From contig NZ_CAAJGL010000011.1 in NCBI RefSeq assembly GCF_900996225.1, positions 170,533-234,532 of the forward strand: a stretch of DNA of 64,000 bases. Reading direction: 5' to 3'. The notes below the pieces were generated by a model. The model searched no databases. It was given only the letters and a program-made list of their open reading frames with translations, and was not told the DNA's origin. Each line of letters starts with the position of its first letter. The stretch's first letter is position 1. The DNA is from Paraburkholderia sp. BCC1884. GTDB taxonomy: Bacteria; Pseudomonadota; Gammaproteobacteria; Burkholderiales; Burkholderiaceae. Shown here one piece after another: positions 25,943-35,467 of this stretch. A program made the translations under genes and the position numbers.

Positions 25943-26632
25943 CTACCAGATGTACGGCACGAAGCGGAACTGCACGCGCGCCATGTAGTCCGTATAGCCG
26001 TCGAGTTGCGCGGCAAGCACGCTTTCCTCGCGCACCGCGCGCCAGCCGATGCCGGCCACCATGATGGGCACACAGGCGAGCCCCCACCACGAGCCGAGCA
26101 GCAAGGGCGTACCGACGAACAGAAAGAGCGCGGACGAATACATCGGATGACGCACATGCGCGTAAGGTCCGCTATCGATCACCTTGTGGCCGCGACTGGC
26201 CTGGACCTTCACGACGGGTGCGGCGTAACTGTTGGCCCGGAACACGAAGCGGCACATGAAAAGGCAGAGCGCCACGCACAGCGACCCGAGGCTGACCAGC
26301 ACGACCGGCATCGGCGCCGACCAGTGAAAACGCATGGCGTCCAGGCCCATCAACACGAGCCACGCGCACCACAGAACCGCCACGCTCACCATGAAGACGC
26401 GATCCCAGCGGCTTTGTTGTGGCTGGACGATCGGCGCAAGACGCTCGGCGAGCAAGCCAGGATCATGACGCGCCAGCCATAAACCGATCCACAGACTCAG
26501 CGCGCCCAGCTCGATCACATACCACCACGCGGCGGGCCACGCAAACGTGCCCGCCGCGCCGAACAGCAAGGCGCTCATACCTGCCAGCCAGATCACCGTC
26601 TGGACGATGAGACGCGCGATCATGACGCTCAC
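25943..26632 (-). CDS. isoprenylcysteine methyltransferase/PEMT-like membrane protein
   Basis: 229 residues, about five to six hydrophobic segments. The C-terminal half has GPYAHVRHPMYSSALFLF (about 154-171) and WRAVREESVL (about 195-204), the SAM-binding signature shared by isoprenylcysteine carboxyl methyltransferases and phospholipid methyltransferases. Bacterial members methylate varied lipids or small molecules; this one cannot be narrowed down. It starts 3 bp after the stop of the arylamine N-acetyltransferase gene, so the two are in one operon. Confidence 0.8.
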   Translation of the reverse strand: MSVMIARLIVQTVIWLAGMSALLFGAAGTFAWPAAWWYVIELGALSLWIGLWLARHDPGLLAERLAPIVQPQQSRWDRVFMVSVAVLWCAWLVLMGLDAMRFHWSAPMPVVLVSLGSLCVALCLFMCRFVFRANSYAAPVVKVQASRGHKVIDSGPYAHVRHPMYSSALFLFVGTPLLLGSWWGLACVPIMVAGIGWRAVREESVLAAQLDGYTDYMARVQFRFVPYIW

Positions 26633-26635
26633 CCG

Positions 26636-27517
26636 CTAGACGCGATTGGCCGGCGTGCGGATGCGTTCGAAAACATCGGCGAGGTCGATGTCACCTGTGT
26701 TCAAACCGAACTGCCCGTGCAGACAGGCCGCGAGTTCGTCGACACTCGTGATTTGCCGCTCGCTGATGATCTGCCCATCGGCCGCGCGTTCGTAAAGCCG
26801 ATCGTTGAGCAAGGTGAGCCGCACTTCGGACAACACCCGGCACACGATCAGGTTGCTCGCGAAAATCGAATCCGGCGAGGTGGACGTGTACCAGTTCGAA
26901 GTCTCGTAATCGATCCACTCGACCGGTTGCAGATCGAAACGGTAGACGCGCGTCCAGCTCTCGTCGGCGGCCTGCACTTCGAGATAGCGCGCGTCGCGCG
27001 AGGCATCCGCGAGACGGAAGGTGCCCAGTTGCGTGCGTTGAGCGAGACCGGTGGCGAGGCGCAGCGGCGCGGGCAGCGTCACGCTGCCGAAGCCGACATC
27101 GGCGATCCACGCTTCGTCGTCGAGATCGATGCGCAGCACCATGTGCGTGCGGGGCGGCACGGGGGCGTCGGCTTCACGCCCCCACAAAACCCGGCCGAGC
27201 AGCGGCGTGATGTTGAATCCCAACTGCGTGAGCACATTGGCCAGCAACGCGTTCTGTTCGAAGCAATAGCCGCCGCGATGCTGGTCGACGAGCTTGTGCT
27301 CGATCGATTCGAGATCCAGCTTGACGGCGCGCCGTGTGAGCGGATTCAGATTCTCAAAAGGAATCGCGCGCGGATGCAGCCGATGCAACGCCTGCAGGAC
27401 CTCCAGCGTGGCCACGCGCTCCCCGGCGTAGCCAATACGGGCGAAGTAGTTGTCCAGATTCACGTTATGCAGCATCGGCAAGGCCCCGATCGGGTTAGGT
27501 CGCTGGGAGTCGATCAT
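26636..27517 (-). CDS. arylamine N-acetyltransferase
   Basis: 293 residues, the usual bacterial NAT length of about 280. Transfers acetyl from acetyl-CoA to arylamines, hydrazines or hydroxyarylamines. The Cys-His-Asp triad is visible as Cys85 (RGGYCFEQN), His125 (RTHMVLRID) and Asp140 (WIADVGFG), and the N-terminal IPFENLNPL motif is typical. An ATG 14 codons further in (MLHNVNLDNYF) matches the family start slightly better; neither has a strong ribosome-binding site. It is upstream of the methyltransferase-like gene in one minus-strand operon. Confidence 0.92.
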   Translation of the reverse strand: MIDSQRPNPIGALPMLHNVNLDNYFARIGYAGERVATLEVLQALHRLHPRAIPFENLNPLTRRAVKLDLESIEHKLVDQHRGGYCFEQNALLANVLTQLGFNITPLLGRVLWGREADAPVPPRTHMVLRIDLDDEAWIADVGFGSVTLPAPLRLATGLAQRTQLGTFRLADASRDARYLEVQAADESWTRVYRFDLQPVEWIDYETSNWYTSTSPDSIFASNLIVCRVLSEVRLTLLNDRLYERAADGQIISERQITSVDELAACLHGQFGLNTGDIDLADVFERIRTPANRV

Positions 27518-27540
27518 AGCCGCTTTCTGCTGCCTGTCCG

Positions 27541-28236
27541 TTACTGTGCGCCCTTCAACGCCGACGTCGCGACGGACGGCACGCTGATCCCGTGACTCGA
27601 CGCGAATTGCACAGCCGAACTCAGCGTCGACATCAACGATTGCAATTGCCCCGGCGCCGATTGTGCGATGTACGACGCGCTTTGCGCCGTCTGCGGATTC
27701 ATGCCGCCCTGCAGCAGCGACGACGGACTCATCTGGCCGACACTGCCCAGCCCGGACTGCAGACTCGAATACTGGCTCACGCCTTTACCCAGCGACGACA
27801 GGCCGTCCGTGAACGCCTGCTTGTTGACCGGCGTGGCGGAGGCGCTGCCGCTCGCGCGGCTTGCGAAGGCCTGGGTCAGCGATTGCGAAAGCGACTGCTG
27901 CGTGCTGCCCACCTGGGTCAACTGAGTCACCGACGGCGTGCCGCCGCTCAGCAGACCCGCCGCCGATTGCGCCTGCCCCGCGGCGCTGCTCATGCCCATC
28001 GCCGATGCGAGACTCGACTGGCCGCTCAAGACCTGCTGGTTTGCGCCCACATAGGTCTGCAGCAGTTGCGACACGCCGCCGGGCGAAGCCGCGCCCGCCG
28101 CGGCACCCGCATTCGCGGAACTGTCGCCGCCGCCGCCAATGCCGAACTGCTTCAGATTCAACTGAGCGTTCGACACGCCGCTCACCAGCAAACCGCCGCT
28201 TGCCAGCAACGAAATGAAAAGGATGCGCTTGTTCAT
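27541..28236 (-). CDS. secreted Ser/Gln/Gly-rich protein of unknown function
   Basis: 231 residues from the ATG at 28234-28236, preceded by AGGAG 6 nt upstream; a second ATG at 28242 abuts that site. A signal peptide is clear (about 1-24, ILFISLLASGGLLVSGVSNA). The mature protein is low in charge and rich in Ser, Gln, Gly and Ala, with stretches such as LSGQSSLASAMGMSSAAGQ and a repeated helical periodicity, which suggests a long amphipathic or fibrous periplasmic or surface protein. No cysteines or catalytic motif. I do not recognise the family. It is divergent from the Fur-controlled iron operon, with the Fur box at 28421 between them. Confidence 0.75.
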   Translation of the reverse strand: MNKRILFISLLASGGLLVSGVSNAQLNLKQFGIGGGGDSSANAGAAAGAASPGGVSQLLQTYVGANQQVLSGQSSLASAMGMSSAAGQAQSAAGLLSGGTPSVTQLTQVGSTQQSLSQSLTQAFASRASGSASATPVNKQAFTDGLSSLGKGVSQYSSLQSGLGSVGQMSPSSLLQGGMNPQTAQSASYIAQSAPGQLQSLMSTLSSAVQFASSHGISVPSVATSALKGAQ

Positions 28237-28420
28237 GTTCATCTCCTGAATGGACTTCTGGGTGGCTCGTGCTTGCTCGTGCGCGTTCGACACATCCCCT
28301 CTCCACACGTTCGATATGACCACAACCCTACGACTTACTTACTCTTTGATTTGTTTTCAATTACGAACAAATAGCCGCACGTAGCAGTACGTAAAGAATA
28401 AAATGACAACTTAGTAATAT

Positions 28421-28440
28421 TGATGCGAATCGTTCTCATT
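28421..28440. promoter_or_regulatory. Fur box upstream of the porin/DyP/FbpABC operon
   Basis: The reverse complement, AATGAGAACGATTCGCATCA, resembles the Fur consensus (GATAATGATAATCATTATC in its 19-bp form) and the AATGAGAAT-type boxes reported for Burkholderia and Pseudomonas. It lies in the 337-bp gap between the divergent Ser/Gln-rich gene and the porin gene, about 135 bp before the porin start. The region 28237-28573 has no gene otherwise. Iron content of the downstream operon supports the call. Confidence 0.65.
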
Positions 28441-28573
28441 TGTGTTGACGCACCTATAACGCATGCGTACGATCTCGGCATCGCTGTGTCCGGTGTCGCG
28501 GACCGACACGGCAAATCGCGAGCGGTTACGCCACGATGCTTATTCAGTCGATACAACACCAATAAGGATTTCG

Positions 28574-30091
28574 ATGAAGTTCGCCCAACTCAACGGACCC
28601 AGCGCGCAAGTGCATCCGTTTCGCGATCCCGCTCCGCGCGCCAGCCGCCGCTCACGCTTGCCTTCGATGCGGCGTGCCGCACTCCTCACGGCATTCGCAT
28701 GGGCCTCGCTCACAGCCGGCGCGGCGATGGCCGAAGCCAATCCAGATGCTACGCCTGAAGCGCCCGAGGCTGACCTGAACATCAAGGCGACTCAGACTAA
28801 TCAGTGGACCGGCTTCTGGAATCGTCAGCAGATGCTCGGCGACATCGGCGGCCTGCGACCGTGGCTCGGCAAATATGGCGTGACGTTCCAGCTCACCGAA
28901 ACCAGTGAAGTGCTGGCCAACCTGCGCGGCGGTCTGGCAAAGGGCGCCGACTACGACGGCCTGACCACCGCAACCGTGCAGATGGACACGCAGAAGGCCT
29001 TCGGCTTGCCGGGTGGCCTCTTCAACGTGAGCGCGTTGCAGATTCACGGCGCCAACCTGAGCGCCAACAAGCTCGGCACGCTGAACACGGCGAGCGGCAT
29101 CGAAGCGGACGACACCACCCGTCTGTGGGAATTGTGGTACCAGCAGTCGTTCCTGAACAAACGTGTCGACGTGAAGATCGGTCAGCAAAGTATCGACCAG
29201 GAATTCATCACGAGCTCGAACTCGGCGCTGTTCGTCAACACGATGTTCGGCTGGCCTGCCCTGCCCTCGTACGACATGCCCTCCGGCGGCCCGGCGTATC
29301 CGCTGTCCGATCTCGGCATTCGCGTGCGCGGCCAGATCACGCCTTCGTTGACGGCATTGGCCGGCGTATTCGACGGCGACCCGCTCGGCAACAACCCGAA
29401 CAACCTCAGCGGCACCAACTTCAACCTGCACAACGGCACGCTGTTCATCGGCGAGTTGCAGTACGCGATCAACCAGCCGTCCGACGGCGAAATGGTCGGC
29501 ATGGGCAACAACGGTTTGCCGGGCACCTACAAGCTCGGCGTCTGGTACAACAACGGCAGCTTCGGGGATCAGCGTTTCGACAACAGCGGCCTGCCGCTGG
29601 CGAGCCCGGCCACGACCGGTGTCGCCCAGAACCATCACGGCGACTACAGCATCTACGCAGTGGCCGATCAGATGATCTGGCGTCCGGACCCGGACGAGCC
29701 GCGCAGCCTGAACGTCTTTGCGCGCGTCATGGGCGCGCCGAACGACCGCAATCTGGTGAGCCTCGCGGCCAACGTCGGCATCGTGCTGAAAGCGCCGTTC
29801 GCCGGCCGCGACAACGACAGCGTCGGCCTCGCCGCCACCTACATCAAGGTCGGCAGCAACGTGCACGACGCGGACCAGGACGCCCTGAACTTCAGCGGCG
29901 GCCCGTACGGCGTGCGCACCAGTGAAACCACGCTCGAGGCGACCTATCAATACCAGGTCAATCCGTGGTGGCAACTGCAGGCCGACGCGCAATACACCTT
30001 CAATGCCGGCGCAGGCCAGAATCCGAACGATCCGACGCAGCCGCTGCGCAACACGTTCGTCGTCGGCGTGCGGACCAACATCAACTTCTGA
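28574..30091 (+). CDS. OprB-like outer-membrane porin
   Basis: 505 residues from the ATG at 28574 (AAGGA ribosome-binding site). A long N-terminal region with positive charges leads to a signal sequence (about 36-53, ending GAAMAEA). The mature protein resembles the carbohydrate-selective porin OprB: WTGFWNRQQMLGDIGGLRPW (about 76-95), alternating polar/hydrophobic strands, and the C-terminal LRNTFVVGVRTNINF ending in Phe, the usual Omp85/BAM recognition residue. OprB itself passes sugars, but here the gene leads a Fur-boxed iron operon and is probably the outer-membrane entry for iron or a ferric complex. Closest assignment is by fold; substrate is inferred. Confidence 0.82.
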   Translation: MKFAQLNGPSAQVHPFRDPAPRASRRSRLPSMRRAALLTAFAWASLTAGAAMAEANPDATPEAPEADLNIKATQTNQWTGFWNRQQMLGDIGGLRPWLGKYGVTFQLTETSEVLANLRGGLAKGADYDGLTTATVQMDTQKAFGLPGGLFNVSALQIHGANLSANKLGTLNTASGIEADDTTRLWELWYQQSFLNKRVDVKIGQQSIDQEFITSSNSALFVNTMFGWPALPSYDMPSGGPAYPLSDLGIRVRGQITPSLTALAGVFDGDPLGNNPNNLSGTNFNLHNGTLFIGELQYAINQPSDGEMVGMGNNGLPGTYKLGVWYNNGSFGDQRFDNSGLPLASPATTGVAQNHHGDYSIYAVADQMIWRPDPDEPRSLNVFARVMGAPNDRNLVSLAANVGIVLKAPFAGRDNDSVGLAATYIKVGSNVHDADQDALNFSGGPYGVRTSETTLEATYQYQVNPWWQLQADAQYTFNAGAGQNPNDPTQPLRNTFVVGVRTNINF

Positions 30092-30188
30092 TGCGCGCAC
30101 CCAATTCACACGCTACCGATAAAGCGAAATCCATGCTTTCGATCATGACCGATATCACCGTTTTGTGCGCTCGCACGGAGGCACACTC

Positions 30189-31340
30189 ATGAACCAGTCC
30201 ACGCGCAGATTCACGCCGCGCGCCGCGCGCGCTCTGATCGCCGCAGCAGCCAGCGTCGCCGCTTTCGCGGCGGCCGGCAGCGCTTACGCCGAACCGCAAG
30301 GTTTCCTCGAAACCATCAAGCATCACACCACGCTGATCAACACCGTGCCGGGCAACGGCGACCAGAACCCGTATGCGGTGGTGGTCGCGCCGGTCTCGGC
30401 GGGCACCGTCAAAAAGGGCGACGTGCTGGTCGGCAACTTCAACAACTCGACCAATCTGCAAGGCACCGGCAGCACGATCATCAACTATCATCCGGACACC
30501 AAAGAAATGACGGTGTTCGCCACGGTGCCGCGCGATCTGAAGGAATGCCCGGGCGGCATCGGCCTGTCGACCGCGATGACCATGCTCAAGTCGGGCTACG
30601 TGATCATCGGCAGCACGCCGAGCAATGACGGCACCACCGGCACCAAGGGCGCGGGCTGCCTGATCGTGCTCGATTCGCAAGGCAAGGTCGCCTCGACCAT
30701 CAGCAGCCCGAACATCAACGATCCGTGGGGCAACATGGCGGTCGTCGACAACGGCACCAGCGCCACGCTGTTCGTCAGCAACGCCGGCTTCGGCGTGGGC
30801 GGCGCGGACGGCAATCCGCCGGTGTTCAAGCAGGCCACCGTGCTGCGTCTGGATCTGGACGTGCCGGAAGGCAAGCCGCCGGTCGTGAAGAAGGAAACCG
30901 TAGTAGGCAGCGGCTTCGGCGCGCAGGCCGACAAGGGCGTGTTCCTAGTCGGCCCGACCGGCCTTGCGCTGTCGAGCGATCAGAAGCTGCTGTACGTATC
31001 CGACGCAATCGGCAACCGCGTCACCGAAATCGACGAACCGATGACGCGCGACGCCAGCGCCGGCGTGGGCCGCCAGCTGACCGCCGACGGCCTGCTGCAT
31101 CGTCCGCTCGCGATGGTCACCGCACCCAACGGCCACCTGCTCGTGACCAACGCGCTGAACGGCCAGATCGTCGAAATCGATCCGGCCACCGGCAAGCAGC
31201 TCTACGCGCGCTGGATCGACACGGACAAGGCGCAATCGCCCCCGGGCAACGGCGACCTGTTCGGTCTGGCTTTGACGCCGGAAGGCGACGGCTTCTACTA
31301 TGTACAGGACGACGTCAACACCTTGGTCCTCGCGAAGTAA
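30189..31340 (+). CDS. secreted beta-propeller (NHL/SMP-30-like) protein
   Basis: 383 residues from the ATG at 30189, which has a perfect GGAGG 8 nt upstream; an upstream in-frame start at 30165 adds eight residues and is unlikely. A signal peptide ends at about residue 35 (AGSAYAEPQ). Repeated units such as LIVLDSQGKVASTISSP, GLALSSDQKLLYVSDAIGNR and LLVTNALNGQIVEIDPATGK are NHL-type propeller blades. Six blades are plausible. It has no enzymatic signature; in this operon it may bind an iron complex or a peroxidase partner in the periplasm. Gaps of 97 bp to the porin and 38 bp to the DyP gene. Confidence 0.78.
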   Translation: MNQSTRRFTPRAARALIAAAASVAAFAAAGSAYAEPQGFLETIKHHTTLINTVPGNGDQNPYAVVVAPVSAGTVKKGDVLVGNFNNSTNLQGTGSTIINYHPDTKEMTVFATVPRDLKECPGGIGLSTAMTMLKSGYVIIGSTPSNDGTTGTKGAGCLIVLDSQGKVASTISSPNINDPWGNMAVVDNGTSATLFVSNAGFGVGGADGNPPVFKQATVLRLDLDVPEGKPPVVKKETVVGSGFGAQADKGVFLVGPTGLALSSDQKLLYVSDAIGNRVTEIDEPMTRDASAGVGRQLTADGLLHRPLAMVTAPNGHLLVTNALNGQIVEIDPATGKQLYARWIDTDKAQSPPGNGDLFGLALTPEGDGFYYVQDDVNTLVLAK

Positions 31341-31378
31341 GCACAACACCCCGCAGCCGAAATGAAGGTGCAGTAAAT

Positions 31379-32683
31379 ATGGCAAACGATCGACCCCCGC
31401 GGCCCTCACGGCGCGGCTTCCTGAAGGCAGGCGGCGCAGCAGTGGCCGCCGGCGCGAGCCTCGGTGCGAGTCTTGCGCCGCAGGCCGCGCTCGCCAGGGC
31501 GGCGGCGCACAGCGCCGCCGATCCGCAACTGGCTGTCGAGCCGTTCTACGGTTTGCATCAAGGCGGCATCGTCACGCCGCAGCAAAGCCACACGTATGTG
31601 GCCGCGCTCGACCTGAGCACCGACAAGCGCGAGGACGTGATCGCGCTGCTGCGCGCCTGGACCGACGCCGCCGCGCGCATGACGCAAGGCAGCACGGCCG
31701 CGCCATTGCCGACCCATGAAGCCGCCGACAACAAAGCCGCGCCCGATTCCGGCGACGTGCTCGGTCTCGGCCCTTGCGGCCTGACGATCACCTTCGGTTT
31801 CGGCCCTGGACTGTTCACGAAAGACGGCAAGGACCGCTACGGCCTCGCCGCGCGCCGCCCCGCCGCGCTCGTCGATCTGCCGCGTTTCAACGGCGATCAG
31901 CTGATCGCGGAAAAGACCGGCGGCGACCTGTTCATCCAGGCTTGCGCGAACGATCAGCAGGTCGCGTTTCACGCGGTCCGGCAATTGTCGCGTCTCGCTT
32001 ACGGCACCGCGGCGATGCGTTGGGGCCAGTCCGGCTTCCTGTCGGGTCCGCGCGGCCAGACGCCGCGCAATCTGATGGGTTTCAAGGACGGCACCAACAA
32101 TCCGCCCACCGCGCAGCCGAAGCTGATGAACGAATTCGTGTGGGCCGGCGCCAGCCCCGACGCGCCGTGGATGGAAGGCGGCACCTATACCGTCGTGCGG
32201 CGCATCCGCATCACGCTGGAACACTGGGACAACACCGAGGTGGATTTCCAGGAACAGGTGTTCGGCCGTCACAAGTACAGCGGTGCGCCGATCGGCAAGA
32301 AGAACGAGTTCGACGCCGTCGACCTGAAGGAAGAGGACAAGGACGGCAATCCGGTGATTCCGGAGAACTCGCACGTGCGTCTGTCGAATCAGGCGACCAA
32401 CAACGGCGCGCAGATTTTGCGCCGCTCGTACTCGTACAACGACGGCACGAACTTCTACATCGAGCGCTGGCCGCCATGGCGCCAGGAAACGGAGTACGAC
32501 GCGGGTCTGATTTTCGTCGCGCACCAGAGCGACCCGCGCAAGGGCTTCATTCCGATCAACGACCGGCTCGCGAAGTTCGACATGATGAACCAGTTCACGA
32601 CTCACGTCGGCAGCGCGGTGTTCGCGGTGCCGCCGGGTGCGAAGCCGGGTTCGTATATCGGCGCGGGGCTGTTCGAGACGTAA
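31379..32683 (+). CDS. DyP-type peroxidase, Tat-exported (EfeB-like)
   Basis: 434 residues. The N terminus carries a twin-arginine signal, RPSRRGFLKAGG (RR at 11-12), followed by an Ala-rich h-region. The haem-peroxidase core shows the distal Asp237 in GFKDGTNNP, distal Arg349 (ILRRSYSY) and the proximal His332 (NSHVRLSN). Folded haem protein is therefore exported to the periplasm. EfeB-type DyP proteins participate in iron uptake, with a reported but debated deferrochelatase role releasing iron from haem, or oxidation of Fe(II). The gene lies between the propeller and FbpA genes, so it probably prepares Fe(III) for the FbpABC importer. Typical DyP length is about 350-430. Confidence 0.93.
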   Translation: MANDRPPRPSRRGFLKAGGAAVAAGASLGASLAPQAALARAAAHSAADPQLAVEPFYGLHQGGIVTPQQSHTYVAALDLSTDKREDVIALLRAWTDAAARMTQGSTAAPLPTHEAADNKAAPDSGDVLGLGPCGLTITFGFGPGLFTKDGKDRYGLAARRPAALVDLPRFNGDQLIAEKTGGDLFIQACANDQQVAFHAVRQLSRLAYGTAAMRWGQSGFLSGPRGQTPRNLMGFKDGTNNPPTAQPKLMNEFVWAGASPDAPWMEGGTYTVVRRIRITLEHWDNTEVDFQEQVFGRHKYSGAPIGKKNEFDAVDLKEEDKDGNPVIPENSHVRLSNQATNNGAQILRRSYSYNDGTNFYIERWPPWRQETEYDAGLIFVAHQSDPRKGFIPINDRLAKFDMMNQFTTHVGSAVFAVPPGAKPGSYIGAGLFET

Positions 32684-32793
32684 TGAAAGCCTGGTAAAAA
32701 GCCATGAGCCCAACCGCGCGAGCGGCCGGACTCATGGCAGCACAAGCAGCGCTCCCAAGATCAACAACAACACTATCAACGGAATTCAGGATC

Positions 32794-33825
32794 ATGGCTC
32801 AAACATGGTTTGGCACCCGCCTGCGCCACATCAGCAGCACAGCAGCGCTTACGCTCGCGGCTTTCGCGACGGTGCCGTCGGCCGCGCATGCCGCGTCGAT
32901 CACGCTCTATAACGCGCAGCACGAGCAGGTCGTCAACGTGCTCGCCAAGGACTTCGAAAAGGCCTCGGGCATTTCGGTGAAGATCCGCAACGGCGAAGGC
33001 CCGGCCATGGCCGCGCAGATCATCGCTGAAGGTTCGGCCACGCCGGCCGACGTGTACTTCACGGAAAACTCGCCCGAGCTGATGCTGCTCGAAGAAAAAG
33101 GCCTGCTCAACAAGGTGGACCCCGCCACGCTCGCCGCCGTGCCGGTGCGTTACAGCTCGCCGTCGGGCGACTGGGTGGCCGTGACCGCGCGTGAAAACGT
33201 GCTGGCCTACAACACGACCAAGATCCAGGCGTCGCAACTGCCGCAATCGCTGTTCGATCTGGCCAGGCCGGAATGGAAGGGCAAGGTCGGCATCGCTCCG
33301 AGCGACAGCGACTTCCTGCCGCTCGTGAGCGCCGTGCTCGCGCTGAAGGGTGAAGCGCAAACGGTGGCCTGGCTCAAGGGCCTGAAAGCCAACGCGCAGA
33401 TTTTCGACGACGACGAAGGCGTGGTGGCCGCCGTCAATCGCGGCGGGGTCGCGACCGGTTTGATCAACAACTACTACTGGGCCCGTCTGCATGCTGAAAT
33501 CGGCGACGGCAAGACCCGCAGCGCGATCTATCACTTCGGCAACGGCGACGCCGGCGCAGCGGTGAACGTGTCGGGCGCGGCCGTGCTGAAGTCGGCGCAT
33601 AACGTGGACGGCGCACAGAAGTTCCTCGCCTATCTGGTCAGCGAACGCGCCCAGAAGTTGATGGCGGACAGCCACGTGATGTTCGAATATCCGCTGCACG
33701 CAGGCGTCGCACCGGACCCGATCCTCAAGCCGTTCACCGAACTGAGCCCGCCGGCGCTTTCCATCCAGCAACTCGGCGACGATAGCCAGGCCGGCAAGCT
33801 GCTGCGCCAGGCAGGCCTGCTGTAA
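32794..33825 (+). CDS. fbpA: Fe(III) ABC transporter, periplasmic binding protein (FbpA-type)
   Basis: 343 residues from the ATG at 32794; the frame is open from 32704, but the signal peptide (about 1-33, ending SAAHAAS) fits the later start. ASITLYNAQHEQVVNVLAKD (about 34-53) and the iron-coordinating Tyr pair Tyr227-Tyr228 in LINNYYWARL mark the FbpA/FutA ferric-binding class. It receives Fe(III) in the periplasm. It is followed directly by the permease gene (stop at 33825, ATG at 33826), showing strong coupling. Confidence 0.93.
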   Translation: MAQTWFGTRLRHISSTAALTLAAFATVPSAAHAASITLYNAQHEQVVNVLAKDFEKASGISVKIRNGEGPAMAAQIIAEGSATPADVYFTENSPELMLLEEKGLLNKVDPATLAAVPVRYSSPSGDWVAVTARENVLAYNTTKIQASQLPQSLFDLARPEWKGKVGIAPSDSDFLPLVSAVLALKGEAQTVAWLKGLKANAQIFDDDEGVVAAVNRGGVATGLINNYYWARLHAEIGDGKTRSAIYHFGNGDAGAAVNVSGAAVLKSAHNVDGAQKFLAYLVSERAQKLMADSHVMFEYPLHAGVAPDPILKPFTELSPPALSIQQLGDDSQAGKLLRQAGLL

Positions 33826-35430
33826 ATGAGCGAAGCCCTGTCAGCCGGCCCTCCGGCTGTCTCGACCGTGCCGGTGCGCGCCCGTTTGCGCGCACCGCGC
33901 GGTTTGTTCGCGGCAGCAACTCTCAGCGCTTTGCTGGTGTTGCTGCCGATTGCGTTTACGTTCTGGCGCGCAGCGAGCTTCGGCGCAGGTGAAGCGGTCG
34001 ATCTGGTGTTCCGGCCGCTGGTCGGCGAACTGCTGGTCAACACGGTGATGATCACGGTCGCGACCACACTGGTGTCGGCGCTGATCGGCACGGCGGCGGC
34101 CTGGTTCGTCGAACGCACGCATTTGCCGGGACGGCGCGCGTGGGCCGTGCTGTCGGCCGCGCCGCTCGCCATGCCGGCGTTTATTTCGAGCTATGCGTGG
34201 GTGTCGTTGAGCCAGGATTTACAGGACTTCAACGGCGCGTTGCTGGTGCTGACCTGTGCGTATTTCCCGCTCGTTTACTTGCCGGTGGCCGCCGCGTTGC
34301 GCGGCATGGACCCGGCGCTCGAAGAAAGCGCACGCGCACTCGGCTGCAATCGCTGGACGACCTTTATTCGTGTGGTGCTGCCGCAACTGCGACCCGCGTT
34401 GCTCGGCGGCATGTTGCTGGTGGCGCTCGGCGTGCTGTCCGAATTCGGCGCGTTTACGCTGCTGCGTTTTCATACCTTCACGACGCAGATCTACGCGGAA
34501 TTCCGCACCAGTTTCGACGGTGGCGGCGCTTCGCTGCTGGCGTGTCTGCTGATCGTGATTTGCCTGATCGTGCTGGCCTTCGAGTTTCGCGTGCGCGGCG
34601 CGGCGCGCTATGAACGTGTCGATCGGGGCACGCGTCGCGCGGTCTTGCGTTACGACCTCGGCGCGTGGCGCTGGGTCGTCGTGACCGGCTTTGCGCTGCT
34701 GACGATCACCACGCTCGGCGTGCCGCTCGGCATGATCGGCTACTGGCTCACGCAACCGGGCGCGGCTGCCGTCACGCCGGCGGACGTGTCGCCGGAGTTG
34801 CTGTTCAATGCGACGCTCTCATCGGTCGGTTTCGGTCTTGCCGCTGCTGCTTTGACTACGCTGCTGGTGGTGCCGCTCGCCTTTCTGCTGGTGCGCTATC
34901 CGTCGCGTTTCGCGACGCTGTTCGAGCGCACCGTGTTTCTCGCGCAAGGCGTCCCGGGGCTAGTGATCGCGCTCGCGATCGTGTCGCTTTCGGTGCACTG
35001 GCTGCAGCCGCTCTATCAAAGCGCGACGTTGCTGGTGGTCGCTTACGCGATGCTGTTCATGCCGGTCGCGCTGGTGAGCGTGCGCGCCGCCTTCATGCAG
35101 GCGCAGCCGCGACTCGAAGAAACGTCCCGCGCCCTCGGCCTGAACTGGTCGCAGACTTTGTTTCGCGTGGTTTTGCCGCTGGCGGGCCCGGGACTCGGCG
35201 CGGCCGCGGCGATGGTGTTCATCTCGGTCGTCACCGAACTGAACGCAACGCTGCTGCTTTCTCCACTCGACACGCAGACGCTCGCCACCCAGGTCTGGGC
35301 CGACACCTCGACGATGGCATTCGCCGCCGCCGCGCCCTATGCGGCGCTGCTCACCGGCATCTCGCTGTTCGCCTCGGGTTTGCTGTTCGCGCTACTCGGC
35401 AAGTCGGCGCTGCTCGGCGATCACCACTAA
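33826..35430 (+). CDS. fbpB: Fe(III) ABC transporter, permease (FbpB-type, fused double permease)
   Basis: 534 residues, about twelve transmembrane helices, two homologous permease halves fused. Two EAA loops are visible: ALEESARALGCNRWTTFIRV in the first half and RLEETSRALGLNWSQTLFRV in the second. This is the FbpB/SfuB arrangement. The start ATG directly abuts the fbpA stop. Imports iron from FbpA into the cytoplasm. Confidence 0.93.
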   Translation: MSEALSAGPPAVSTVPVRARLRAPRGLFAAATLSALLVLLPIAFTFWRAASFGAGEAVDLVFRPLVGELLVNTVMITVATTLVSALIGTAAAWFVERTHLPGRRAWAVLSAAPLAMPAFISSYAWVSLSQDLQDFNGALLVLTCAYFPLVYLPVAAALRGMDPALEESARALGCNRWTTFIRVVLPQLRPALLGGMLLVALGVLSEFGAFTLLRFHTFTTQIYAEFRTSFDGGGASLLACLLIVICLIVLAFEFRVRGAARYERVDRGTRRAVLRYDLGAWRWVVVTGFALLTITTLGVPLGMIGYWLTQPGAAAVTPADVSPELLFNATLSSVGFGLAAAALTTLLVVPLAFLLVRYPSRFATLFERTVFLAQGVPGLVIALAIVSLSVHWLQPLYQSATLLVVAYAMLFMPVALVSVRAAFMQAQPRLEETSRALGLNWSQTLFRVVLPLAGPGLGAAAAMVFISVVTELNATLLLSPLDTQTLATQVWADTSTMAFAAAAPYAALLTGISLFASGLLFALLGKSALLGDHH

Positions 35431-35467
35431 TGCGCGCGACGTCACACGCTTCAATCATCGGATTTTC

